64,000 bases of DNA from Pseudopontixanthobacter vadosimaris. Lineage in GTDB: Bacteria > Pseudomonadota > Alphaproteobacteria > Sphingomonadales > Sphingomonadaceae. Location of the stretch: positions 360,307 to 424,306 of the forward strand of contig NZ_JABASZ010000014.1 of NCBI RefSeq assembly GCF_012979275.1, given 5' to 3'. The position numbers and the translations under genes were made by a program. Under the pieces are notes generated by a model. It saw only the letters and a list, made by a program, of their open reading frames with translations, did no database searches and was not told where the DNA came from. This document shows, in pieces, positions 1 through 6,502 of the stretch (its first letter is position 1; every line of letters starts with the position of its first letter).

Positions 1-177
1 GTGGAACTCGCTTTCCTTGGCGGTGTAGCCGTTCTCGTCCTTGTATGTCTTGCCGTCCTTGTCCCGTGCTGGGCGATCGGTGACGACGGTGATCCCGGTG
101 ACGTTGGTGCCGCCCTTGGTCTCGCGGGTGTCGGGCTCGCGGGCGATGCGACCGGTGAGGATTGCGATATTGGTCAT
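1..177 (-). CDS. ssb: Single-stranded DNA-binding protein-like, N-terminal part (cut by window start)
   Basis: The minus strand from the ATG at 177 encodes 59 residues beginning MTNIAILTGRIAREPDTR, followed by an OB-fold-like stretch (TNVTGITVVTDRPARDKDGK, then KESEFH) typical of the SSB-like proteins of sphingomonad plasmids and islands. It would coat single-stranded DNA during replication or transfer. The C-terminal acidic tip is not visible because the gene runs off the window. It is the last visible member of the element's minus-strand DNA-processing genes. The call rests on the N-terminus only. A 7-bp hairpin lies 25 bases upstream of the start. Confidence 0.75.
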   Translation of the reverse strand, partial: MTNIAILTGRIAREPDTRETKGGTNVTGITVVTDRPARDKDGKTYKDENGYTAKESEFH

Positions 178-202
178 GGTGTAAGTCCTTCAGTTCCTCA
201 AA

Positions 203-219
203 CCGGAGACCATCTCCGG
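203..219 (-). promoter_or_regulatory. Hairpin in the leader of the SSB-like gene
   Basis: A perfect 7-bp inverted repeat (CCGGAGA / TCTCCGG) with a 3-base loop lies 25 bases upstream of the SSB-like start, within the gene-free stretch 178..451. The rest of that stretch holds no gene I can support. It carries GGGAAACCTG (281..290), which also occurs at 1828..1837 in another leader of this element. Function unknown; a translational control structure is possible. Confidence 0.35.
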
Positions 220-451
220 CTTGCGAACATCCAGAAGAAGCAGGGCATGGGAGGACTGCACCGCAGGAGCGAAGCTCCAAGGGAAACCTGTTCATGACGG
301 GTGGTGCGGGCAGGCGCGCGAAGCGCGACAACACGGCCGGAAAGGAACGGGTTGCCGTCCTCAGCTGACCTAGTTCAGGACTGTTCGCGAAGAAAGCCGG
401 ATGGGTATCGGGTGTGGGCCTGAAGGCTCGCGTATTCCCAATGCAATCAGC

Positions 452-751
452 TTACCCATCGCCTTCCGATGCTGCCAGGAGATCCATGAAGTTGCGAGCT
501 GCTTGCCGGTCTTCCTCGTTTTCGAACGCCACATCAAGATCGGGGGCGGATCCGAACATGTGGAGGAATGACCACAGCGCAAAGCGCTTGCCCCGGTCCT
601 CCTCAAGGCCGAGATCGACCCGGCAGTGCTCAATGCCGGCTGCAAAGGTATCGGGAGAAACCCCGGAAAGGTCGGTGGTGGCAAAGTAGCGCTGCAGCAG
701 ATCGTCAAGTTGCATGAGCAGTTTATAGCCGGGTCTGTGCCGAATGGACAT
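452..751 (-). CDS. Small hypothetical protein of the element
   Basis: This is a 99-residue acidic protein (MSIRHRPGYKLLMQLDDLL at the N-terminus, MDLLAASEGDG at the C-terminus) without signal peptide, membrane segment or recognisable motif. Its composition is that of a real soluble protein, and it sits 33 bases downstream of the DUF2493 gene on the same strand, so it is probably co-transcribed with it. The ribosome-binding site before the ATG at 751 is weak; an internal ATG at 715 is an alternative. I do not recognise the family; it is probably an accessory protein carried with the SSB/DUF2493/ArdC set. Confidence 0.6.
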   Translation of the reverse strand: MSIRHRPGYKLLMQLDDLLQRYFATTDLSGVSPDTFAAGIEHCRVDLGLEEDRGKRFALWSFLHMFGSAPDLDVAFENEEDRQAARNFMDLLAASEGDG

Positions 752-784
752 CGCGCCATGAAGATGCAGATGATGAAGGGCCCC

Positions 785-1720
785 TCAGGACCCAGGCGAG
801 GTGCCCAAGAGGCCGCGACGATCGACCACGGTGATCCGGCGCGTCTTAGCATCGATCACCAGTCGTTCGGTGACGCCATTGCCGGGAAAGGCGACGACAT
901 AACGCGGATTGAGCGAGAGCATCTGCTCGTTGCGCTTGAATCCGGCGCGGGCACCAAGCCGACGATCAAGTGAGTAGGTCAGTTGCTGTACTTCGCGGCG
1001 CTCGGCCCAGCTCGCGGCCAGGCGATCGGCACCCTTGCCGTCGCCACCATGAACCAGGAAGAGATCAGGAACCACATCGCGAACCTTGTCCAGCGTCGCC
1101 CAAACATTTTCGGCATAACGCTTCGCATCCTCGGCGCTCTCGAAGCTTTGGCGACCACCGGCAAAGACTACCGGAGTGCCCTCCGGAATCAGGGCATGAC
1201 GCCGGTTCTCCGCGCGTGCGCGCAGGAAATCGCGGGCATCGATCACGGCCGATGTGAGATTTCGCGAATGGTTCGTGCGCGAGCCGGAAACGGGCTTCCA
1301 CGAGGAACCGGTCTCGTCGCGATAAAGTGCTGCCGTCGCCTCGCGCATTTGCTCGAAGGCCAGCATGCTGGCTTCGGCAGCCTGCGCGCGCTCGACCTGC
1401 TCTTCCAGATTGCTCGAATGCACTTCGGATCCATCAGCGGATGCCAGCAGAGTCCGGATCTCGTCGCTGGCCCGATCCAATTGAGCCGACTTACGGCTGG
1501 CTGCGCGGTGAAAGAGATTGACCATGCCCCAGGCAATATCCTCGGCATCAGCCTCCAAAGCAGTGTCGGAAAACATCGCGAAAAGGTCGGACCATACGGC
1601 GCCAAGTGTCTGGTCGATCGCGTCCTCGCAGGGAAAGTCGGTTGCATTGAATGGGGCGGGCCTGATGCTGAGGCTTGAAAGGTCAAGGCCGCTCAACTGG
1701 TCGATGAAGCTGTCGTACAT
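785..1720 (-). CDS. DUF2493 / YspA-like SLOG-fold protein
   Basis: 311 residues. The C-terminal third carries the SLOG (YspA, DUF2493) signature: VVFAGGRQSF, then HGGDGKGADRLAASWA, RAGFKRNEQML and VVAFPGNG. SLOG folds bind nucleotides or nucleotide-derived ligands, and this branch is frequent on proteobacterial mobile elements. The N-terminal two thirds is helical and of unknown role. The start at 1720 (MYDSFIDQLSGLDL) is preceded by GATCAGGAGACACCCC, nearly the same ribosome-binding sequence as before ardC and parB. An upstream in-frame extension to 1906 has low-complexity, Arg/Ala-rich translation and is rejected. Exact function unknown. Confidence 0.85.
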   Translation of the reverse strand: MYDSFIDQLSGLDLSSLSIRPAPFNATDFPCEDAIDQTLGAVWSDLFAMFSDTALEADAEDIAWGMVNLFHRAASRKSAQLDRASDEIRTLLASADGSEVHSSNLEEQVERAQAAEASMLAFEQMREATAALYRDETGSSWKPVSGSRTNHSRNLTSAVIDARDFLRARAENRRHALIPEGTPVVFAGGRQSFESAEDAKRYAENVWATLDKVRDVVPDLFLVHGGDGKGADRLAASWAERREVQQLTYSLDRRLGARAGFKRNEQMLSLNPRYVVAFPGNGVTERLVIDAKTRRITVVDRRGLLGTSPGS

Positions 1721-1831
1721 GGGGTGTCTCCTGATCGCGGGGACAAGGAGAGGAGGCACCATTGCCTCGGCCCTGTCCGCCGGAGCCCGATCAGAGCCGG
1801 GAGAAGGGGCGAGACGCACCGCGCAGCGGGA

Positions 1832-1883
1832 AACCTGCGGCCCTAGGCTGGCGCGGGCAACACGGGCCGACGGGCCGCAGGTT
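1832..1883. repeat. 12-bp perfect inverted repeat upstream of the DUF2493 gene
   Basis: AACCTGCGGCCC at 1832..1843 and its exact complement GGGCCGCAGGTT at 1872..1883 flank a 28-base GC-rich loop. They lie in the 219-base gene-free stretch between the DUF2493 gene and the next upstream gene. No T-run follows on either strand, so a classical terminator is unlikely. It may be a leader structure, a protein-binding site or a transfer-related hairpin. Confidence 0.5.
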
Positions 1884-1939
1884 GCGGCTCGCCACGACCG
1901 GCCCAAGGGCCTCTCCCGGCGGACTGGGATGAGGCAGGA

Positions 1940-2380
1940 TCAGGACCCGCTGTCGCAGGTGGATCGGGAGCGCTCGAAGATCGCTTCACCATTCGAGAAC
2001 CGCCCAACCAGGCGCAGCTCACCAAACAGGTCGATGAACTTTCCTGACACCTGGGCGAGCCAGTGCCGTGCCCTTGCCGTTCTTGGGATGTAGAAATCCG
2101 CCTCCCAGTACCGGGCATCATCGCGTTCGGCGAGCCAGATCGCGGCGAGCCCGCAATAGGTCGATATGCCGCAATCGGCGAAGGCGTTTCGCAGGAGGAT
2201 GCGGTCCTCACGGCCGCGCCATCCATCGAAGCGTTCAAAGGAAGGAAAGGTCGCCTTCGTGATATCGATGACCTCGTCGACCAGGCACTCGTAGACCCAG
2301 TCGACATCGCCGCCTTCGCCCTCATCAAGCAGGCGAAAGGCCACCACGGAGCCAGTTGGATAGCTGACGGAACGTCCCAT
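1940..2380 (-). CDS. Hypothetical protein of mobile elements
   Basis: A 146-residue soluble acidic protein (start MGRSVSYPTGSVVAFRLLDE). The middle part is rich in Trp, Asp and Arg (FERFDGWRGREDRILLRNAF, LAAIWLAERDDARYWEADFY). It begins 11 bases after the ArdC stop and has a good ribosome-binding site (TGAGGAG), so it should be translated from the ardC transcript. I do not recognise a characterised family; similar small proteins accompany ardC on sphingomonad elements, which is memory of context rather than a sequence result. An accessory role in antirestriction or DNA handling is only a guess. Confidence 0.7.
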   Translation of the reverse strand: MGRSVSYPTGSVVAFRLLDEGEGGDVDWVYECLVDEVIDITKATFPSFERFDGWRGREDRILLRNAFADCGISTYCGLAAIWLAERDDARYWEADFYIPRTARARHWLAQVSGKFIDLFGELRLVGRFSNGEAIFERSRSTCDSGS

Positions 2381-2391
2381 CTCACTGCTCC

Positions 2392-3321
2392 TCAGGCTGC
2401 ATCAGCGAGATCGATGTCGGCCTCGCTATCGCAGGATTGGTGACCCCCAAGCTCGAGCAACAGGCTTGCCGCTTCCTCGGCCTTGGCCGCAGCGGTCAAG
2501 ATCGCGCGCTCGTCCGATTTGAGGATCTTGAGCCAAGACGCGATGTAGCTGGCGTGATGGTCGAGATGGGTAACAGGAAGACCCAGTTCTGCCCCGAGAA
2601 TGGCCGAGGAAAGTTCGGCGATCAGTTCCTCGGCGGCATAGGCGTCGCTGCCGAAGCGGTTCTTGAGATCGCGGTCGAGCCGCGAAGAGTGACCCGTCCA
2701 GTGCGAAAGCTCGTGTGCGAGCGTCGCATAGTATTGGTCGTAGGCTTCGAAGAGTTCGGCTGGCGGCATGGTGACCCGGTCGCGCAACGGCTCATAGTAA
2801 GCCTGCGCGCCATGGTGGCGCAGGTCTGCGCCGACATGAGCAAAGAAGGTATCAAGGCGATCTTCTCGTCCATAGGGCTCCAGCGCGGCAACCAGTGGCT
2901 CTGGATGGTAGAAGTCGGGGAGGCCGTCGCACTGGTCGGCATTGAACACGGCATAGGCCTTGAGCACGCGCCGGTTCTCGGTGTCAGCTTCGCCTTCGGC
3001 GCTCTCGACCTCCTTGGTGTAGCTCTTGTAAAAGATTGCGATGGTCGACTTTTCGCCCTTGCGGACCTGTCCGCCGAGCTGCTGGCACTGGCGGTAGGTC
3101 ATCCAGTAGGGCGAGGCGTAGCCACAGCCATCGGCCACCGTCCACAACCAGAAGGTGTTCATCCCGCGATAGGGGGTCCCGCAGGAGCGTAAGGGCCGCG
3201 AAACCGGTACGCCACGCCACGGCTTGACCCAGGGCTTTGTGCCTTGCTCGAGCTTTTCGATGATGGCAGCGGTAATGCGCTGGGCTGGCGAAGTCGAAGC
3301 ACTGCGGCGATACTTGGTCAT
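2392..3321 (-). CDS. ardC: ArdC-like antirestriction metallopeptidase
   Basis: 309 residues. The N-terminal about 130 residues match the ArdC_N ssDNA-binding domain (helical start, KPWVKPWRGVPVSRPLRS, then YWMTYRQCQQLGGQVRKGE). The C-terminal half is a zincin-type peptidase with HELSH at 203-207 and a third-ligand helix EELIAE at 231-236. ArdC proteins bind incoming single-stranded DNA and protect conjugating DNA from restriction. The start at 3321 (MTKYRRSAST) follows CCATCAGGAGAACTCCC; the in-frame extension to 3372 is leader sequence. The gene lies in the minus-strand set with the SSB-like, DUF2493 and ParB-like genes, as expected for the part of an element that acts on entry into a new cell. 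Confidence 0.9.
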   Translation of the reverse strand: MTKYRRSASTSPAQRITAAIIEKLEQGTKPWVKPWRGVPVSRPLRSCGTPYRGMNTFWLWTVADGCGYASPYWMTYRQCQQLGGQVRKGEKSTIAIFYKSYTKEVESAEGEADTENRRVLKAYAVFNADQCDGLPDFYHPEPLVAALEPYGREDRLDTFFAHVGADLRHHGAQAYYEPLRDRVTMPPAELFEAYDQYYATLAHELSHWTGHSSRLDRDLKNRFGSDAYAAEELIAELSSAILGAELGLPVTHLDHHASYIASWLKILKSDERAILTAAAKAEEAASLLLELGGHQSCDSEADIDLADAA

Positions 3322-3384
3322 GGGAGTTCTCCTGATGGCCGGGACGGACATATCCCGGCTCAGGATGAGCAAAGCTGCCTCCTC
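3322..3384 (-). promoter_or_regulatory. Shared 5' leader / ribosome-binding element (ardC copy)
   Basis: The ardC start is preceded by CCATCAGGAGAACTCCC. The parB-like gene has CCATCAGGAGAACACCC (8477..8493) and the DUF2493 gene GATCAGGAGACACCCC (1721..1736). Farther upstream ardC carries GGAGAGAGGAGG (about 3373..3384). Related purine runs occur before the parB-like (GAGAGTGGAGGGAG), methylase-helicase (GGAGAGAGGGC) and primase-like (GGAGAGAGGG) genes. The leaders of separate genes are therefore related to one another. The stretch 3385..3542 holds no gene. Confidence 0.55.
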
Positions 3385-3542
3385 TCTCCTTCAATGATGA
3401 CCGTTATGCGCCCCAATTCTGGTCGTAGGCCGCACATTGCAAGGTGCCCGAAAGCGGACCGCTTGCTTTTCTGATCCGGCAGGCTGCGCCAATTTTGAGT
3501 GCTGGGTGGAAACCCGTTGGTCTGTAGCTTGAATTCGCTGGG

Positions 3543-3938
3543 CTAGCCTTCGCCCGCGAGGCTTTCCAATACCGGGCACCGATCATTGCTCGTGGTGCCA
3601 CATTGCTCGATCAGTTTAGCGAGAGCGTTCTCCATACGCTCAAGGTCGGCCCGCTTCGCACGGATGTTTGCGAGGTGCTGTTCGGCGATCGATTGCACCT
3701 CATCGCAACGCACTTCCTGACCTGGCGTTAAGTCAAGCAATGCCCGCACCTCTTCGAGGGAAAATCCGAGTTCGCGCGCGCGCCGAATGAAGCGGAGGCG
3801 CTCCGTGTCGTGAGGACCATAGTCGCGGTAGGCGCCCCTTCTCGGCGGAGCATCGATAACGCCTATCCGTTCGTAATACCGGATTGTCTCGATGTTACAC
3901 CCGGTCCGCTTCGCCACTTCGCCAATTTTCAAAGCCAA
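3543..3938 (-). CDS. merR: MerR-family mercury-responsive regulator
   Basis: 131 residues. Residues 1-70 form the MerR winged helix-turn-helix (MALKIGEVAKRTGCNIETI, then RYYERIGVI). A long dimerisation helix follows. Three cysteines at 78, 113 and 121 match the Hg(II)-binding triad of MerR (82, 117, 126 in Tn501): the first interval of 35 residues is identical and the second is one shorter. It lies divergent from merT with a MerR-type operator in between (3943..3973). It should repress and, with Hg(II), activate the merT operon by untwisting the promoter. The gene reads toward ardC and ends 221 bases before the ardC start. Confidence 0.88.
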   Translation of the reverse strand: MALKIGEVAKRTGCNIETIRYYERIGVIDAPPRRGAYRDYGPHDTERLRFIRRARELGFSLEEVRALLDLTPGQEVRCDEVQSIAEQHLANIRAKRADLERMENALAKLIEQCGTTSNDRCPVLESLAGEG

Positions 3939-3942
3939 CCTC

Positions 3943-3973
3943 TTGAGTCTGTAGTTGCTACAGACTGTAAATA
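3943..3973 (+). promoter_or_regulatory. MerR-type promoter/operator for the mer operon
   Basis: A -35 element TTGAGT (3943..3948) and a -10 element TAAATA (3968..3973) are separated by 19 bases, the long spacing that MerR regulators require. In the spacer lies a perfect 8-bp dyad GTCTGTAG-ttg-CTACAGAC (3947..3965), the expected MerR dimer site. It faces merT, with merR divergent on the other side. Confidence 0.85.
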
Positions 3974-4007
3974 GGTGTGCGAATCGAGGTTTGCAAAAGG
4001 ACGATCG

Positions 4008-4355
4008 ATGCGCGGCATCAGCACATGGTGGAACGGATTGGCGACGGGCGGAGGTATCTTTGCAGCCTTCGGGGCAGCTGCATGCTGTGCACTGCCCTTG
4101 ATGCTCGCGTCGGTGGGTGTGGGCTCGGCGTGGCTTGGCAGCATCTCGCCGGTCCTGGCCCCCTATCGCGTCCCGTTGCTGACCCTGGCGTCGGCTCTTC
4201 TTCTCGCTGCGACCCTCCGTTTGCTCTGGCAGTTTCGGCAGGCACGAACATGCCCGGCGGACAGTGCATGCGGATCATCGACTTATCGAGCGCTGACCGC
4301 CATAGGAATTGCCATCGGTGCGGCGCTGCTGACAGGTGCCTTCCTCTATGGCTGA
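4008..4355 (+). CDS. merT: MerT-like mercuric ion transporter
   Basis: 115-residue inner-membrane protein with three hydrophobic segments. The first carries the vicinal pair Cys26-Cys27 in AAACCALPLMLASVGVG, followed by GSAWLGSISPVLAPYR, the MerT signature. A second pair, Cys82 and Cys88 (TCPADSAC), lies in the cytoplasmic loop where MerT hands Hg(II) to a reductase. The start at 4008 has AAAGGA seven bases upstream; an earlier in-frame ATG at 3975 would lie almost on the promoter and is rejected. No merP gene (periplasmic Hg carrier) is present. The stop overlaps the next gene by 8 bases, so translation is coupled. Confidence 0.88.
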   Translation: MRGISTWWNGLATGGGIFAAFGAAACCALPLMLASVGVGSAWLGSISPVLAPYRVPLLTLASALLLAATLRLLWQFRQARTCPADSACGSSTYRALTAIGIAIGAALLTGAFLYG

Positions 4356-4560
4356 TCCGATCCTGATCTCGCGCTTGCGCTGTCCCGAATGCGGTCATGA
4401 GGAGGACATGGAAATGCCGACCAACGCTTGCCTGTTCTTCCATAACTGCGCGGGTTGCGGCGTTCGCCTTCAGCCGCTCCAAGGCGATTGCTGCGTGTTT
4501 TGCTCGTACGGCACCGTTCCCTGCCCCCCAATACAGGAAGGGGATTGCTGCCATGGCTGA
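4348..4560 (+). CDS. GDCCVxC-motif protein (mercury-operon associated)
   Basis: 70 residues with ten or more cysteines: an N-terminal CPECGHEE knuckle, HNCAGCG in the middle, and the family signature GDCCVFCSYGTVPCPP near the C-terminus. The family is annotated as GDCCVxC domain (seleno)proteins because some members have selenocysteine in the motif; here all positions are ordinary Cys codons. The protein has no membrane segment. Position between merT and a disulfide reductase, with 8-base overlaps on both sides, suggests a cytoplasmic metal- or Hg-binding relay, which is inference. The start at 4348 (MADPILISRL) was chosen over an upstream ATG at 4336 inside merT. Confidence 0.85.
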   Translation: MADPILISRLRCPECGHEEDMEMPTNACLFFHNCAGCGVRLQPLQGDCCVFCSYGTVPCPPIQEGDCCHG

Positions 4561-5884
4561 GGCTTTCGATTTCGTCGCCATCGGATCGGGAACTGCTGCG
4601 CAGGTCGCGGTCCACCAGATGGCCAACGCCGGGAAGCGCTGCGCGGTTATCGATTATCGGCCTTACGGTGGCACATGTGCGCTTCGAGGGTGCGACCCGA
4701 AAAAGATGATGGTGAGCGGAGAGGAAGCGCTCGCGGCATACAGGCGAATGAAGGGGAAGGGCATCAAGGGCTCGGTTTCAATTGATTGGGCCGACCTCCA
4801 GGCATTCAAGCGCAGCTTTACCGACCCCGTCCCTGAAAAGCAGGAAGCTCGCTACGAGCGTAAGGGCGTCGCGACTTTTCACGGCGCGGCACGCTTTGCT
4901 GGCCCCGACAGGATCGTGATAGGCGACCGGGAACTGAGTTTCTCGCACGCTCTTATCGCAACGGGAGCAGAGCCTCGACCGCTTGGGATCGAAGGTGAGG
5001 AATTGCTGATTCACAGCGATGCATTCCTAGAACTCAAAACCCTTCCAGATCGGATCGTATTCGTCGGCGGCGGATACATTGCCGCAGAATTTGCCCACCT
5101 CGCCGCGCGCGCCGGTGCAAAGGTCACAATCTTCCAACGAGGCCGCATTCTGAAAGCCTTCGACCCTGACACGGTCGATTGGCTCATGCCAAGTTTCGAT
5201 GATCTCGGCATCGAAATTGTGGACGCTGAAGTGGACCGCGTAACGAAGAAAGGCAGCGTGCTGACCGTCCATGCTGGCGACCGCAGGATCGAAGGGAGCC
5301 TGGTGGTGCACGCTGCCGGAAGAATCCCTGCGATCGGCTCGCTCGATCTGGAGGCGGGAGACGTCGCCTGTGACGCGGGTCGCTTGGCACTTACCGCCCA
5401 GCTACGGAGCCAAAGTAACCCCAAGGTCTTCGCGGCAGGTGACGCTGCTGCAAATGGCCCGCCACTGACTCCAGTCTCCAGTAACGATGCCAAGGTCGTG
5501 GTAGAAAACATACTCGATGATACCGGTCGAACTCCGAACTATCGAGGGGTGCCAAGTGCACTTTTCACGGAGCCGCCGGCGGCCAGGGTCGGAATGCTGG
5601 AAAGCGAGGCGCGTGAGGCAGGGCTGGATTTCACGGTGCATGCTGGCTCGCACCCTGGTTGGTTCTCGGCGAGGCGGCTGAACGAAGAGATCTACGGCCA
5701 CAAGCTGCTGGTCGAGAACGGAACGGGACGCATCCTTGGAGCCCACTTGGTCGGCCCTGACGCCGACGAGCTCGTCAATATCTTCGGCTTGGCCATGCGC
5801 CATGGGCTAAACGCGGACGACATCAAATCTACCATGTTCGCTTATCCGACGGCGGCCTCCGATGCAGGGTATATGTTGGGATGA
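4553..5884 (+). CDS. FAD-dependent pyridine nucleotide-disulfide oxidoreductase, MerA-position
   Basis: 443 residues with an N-terminal FAD-binding GSGTAA, a redox pair Cys42/Cys47 in GGTCALRGCDPKK, an NAD(P)-binding segment FVGGGYIAAEFAHLAARAG, the FAD motif VFAAGDAA, and a C-terminal dimerisation domain. This is the disulfide-reductase superfamily (glutathione reductase, lipoamide dehydrogenase, MerA). It occupies the merA place but is not a canonical MerA: it has no NmerA domain, lacks the C-terminal vicinal cysteines, and the usual HP-T-E end is replaced by FAYPTAASDAGYMLG, so the catalytic His is missing. It may reduce Hg(II) with help from the Cys-rich neighbour or act on another thiol substrate. 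The start at 4553 follows AGGAAGGGG. Confidence 0.88.
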   Translation: MAEAFDFVAIGSGTAAQVAVHQMANAGKRCAVIDYRPYGGTCALRGCDPKKMMVSGEEALAAYRRMKGKGIKGSVSIDWADLQAFKRSFTDPVPEKQEARYERKGVATFHGAARFAGPDRIVIGDRELSFSHALIATGAEPRPLGIEGEELLIHSDAFLELKTLPDRIVFVGGGYIAAEFAHLAARAGAKVTIFQRGRILKAFDPDTVDWLMPSFDDLGIEIVDAEVDRVTKKGSVLTVHAGDRRIEGSLVVHAAGRIPAIGSLDLEAGDVACDAGRLALTAQLRSQSNPKVFAAGDAAANGPPLTPVSSNDAKVVVENILDDTGRTPNYRGVPSALFTEPPAARVGMLESEAREAGLDFTVHAGSHPGWFSARRLNEEIYGHKLLVENGTGRILGAHLVGPDADELVNIFGLAMRHGLNADDIKSTMFAYPTAASDAGYMLG

Positions 5885-6273
5885 GCAACGCGGAAGCCAC
5901 CAACAAGCGTGACTTGGCCGCCAACCGTCTGCACCGTATCCTAATCTGGGGCGTGCCGTTTGCGGCGCTAATCGGCCTAAACTTTACCGCAGAACTTCTG
6001 CAACCGAACGAGAGGGTGGAAATCGCGGCGGTGCTGTTCCTATGGATGGGGGCGGCGTGCTCGTTAAACGCTTTGCGTTGCCGTCGGCTTCACTGCATGA
6101 TCGCAGGGCCAGCATTTCTGATTGGTGCTGCGCTTTTTGCCATGGTGGCATTCGGCTTGGCTGATTTCGGGAAACACGGTCCAAGCGTCATCATCTGGGT
6201 CACGTTTGGGGTAGTTGCTGGCAGCTTTATCGCCGAACGGATAGCAGGGAAGTATTGGCGAAGACCGGCGTAA
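5881..6273 (+). CDS. Four-helix integral membrane protein, last gene of the mer operon
   Basis: 130 residues with about four transmembrane segments (ILIWGVPFAALIGLNF, IAAVLFLWMGAACSL, IAGPAFLIGAALFAMVAFGL, VIIWVTFGVVAGSFIAER). A short Cys/Arg-rich loop (NALRCRRLHC) lies between segments two and three. It overlaps the oxidoreductase stop by 4 bases (ATGA), so it belongs to the operon. I do not recognise a characterised family. A role in Hg transport or membrane electron supply is possible from context only. The two Cys in the loop are the only candidate metal ligands. Confidence 0.75.
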   Translation: MSNAEATNKRDLAANRLHRILIWGVPFAALIGLNFTAELLQPNERVEIAAVLFLWMGAACSLNALRCRRLHCMIAGPAFLIGAALFAMVAFGLADFGKHGPSVIIWVTFGVVAGSFIAERIAGKYWRRPA

Positions 6274-6361
6274 GCTCAGGTTTCTGTTCACAGCGAAATA
6301 GAAACGAGACCCTCTCCACCAAGAACCTTTTCAAAGCGAACACGAGCGGGTGGTCTCGATC

Positions 6362-6381
6362 AAGCAGACTGCCGTCTGCTT
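6362..6381 (+). terminator. Possible hairpin terminator after the mer operon
   Basis: AAGCAGAC (6362..6369) and GTCTGCTT (6374..6381) form a perfect 8-bp stem with a TGCC loop, 89 bases after the last mer gene. A uridine run is lacking, so termination strength is uncertain. The rest of 6274..6437 shows no gene. Confidence 0.4.
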
Positions 6382-6437
6382 CTGCTGCGCAGTCGCCTGG
6401 GAGCGGACTGTTAGCAACCGGCCCAAAATTTGACATG

Positions 6438-6472
6438 GAAAAGGCGGCCCGTCCCGATTGGGACGGACCGCC
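6438..6472 (-). terminator. Intrinsic terminator of the parB-like gene
   Basis: GGCGG-c-CCGTCCC (6443..6455) pairs with GGGACGG-a-CCGCC (6460..6472) around a GATT loop, with one internal mismatch. On the minus strand a TTTTC run follows. It lies 30 bases after the parB-like stop and faces the convergent mer operon. Confidence 0.8.
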
Positions 6473-6502
6473 CGCCGAGTGACCTGGACCTGTCAGGAGG
6501 GG

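Noticed and set aside
4553..5884. Naming the reductase merA
   Set aside because: NmerA, the C-terminal vicinal cysteines and the catalytic His are missing, so only the superfamily is supported.
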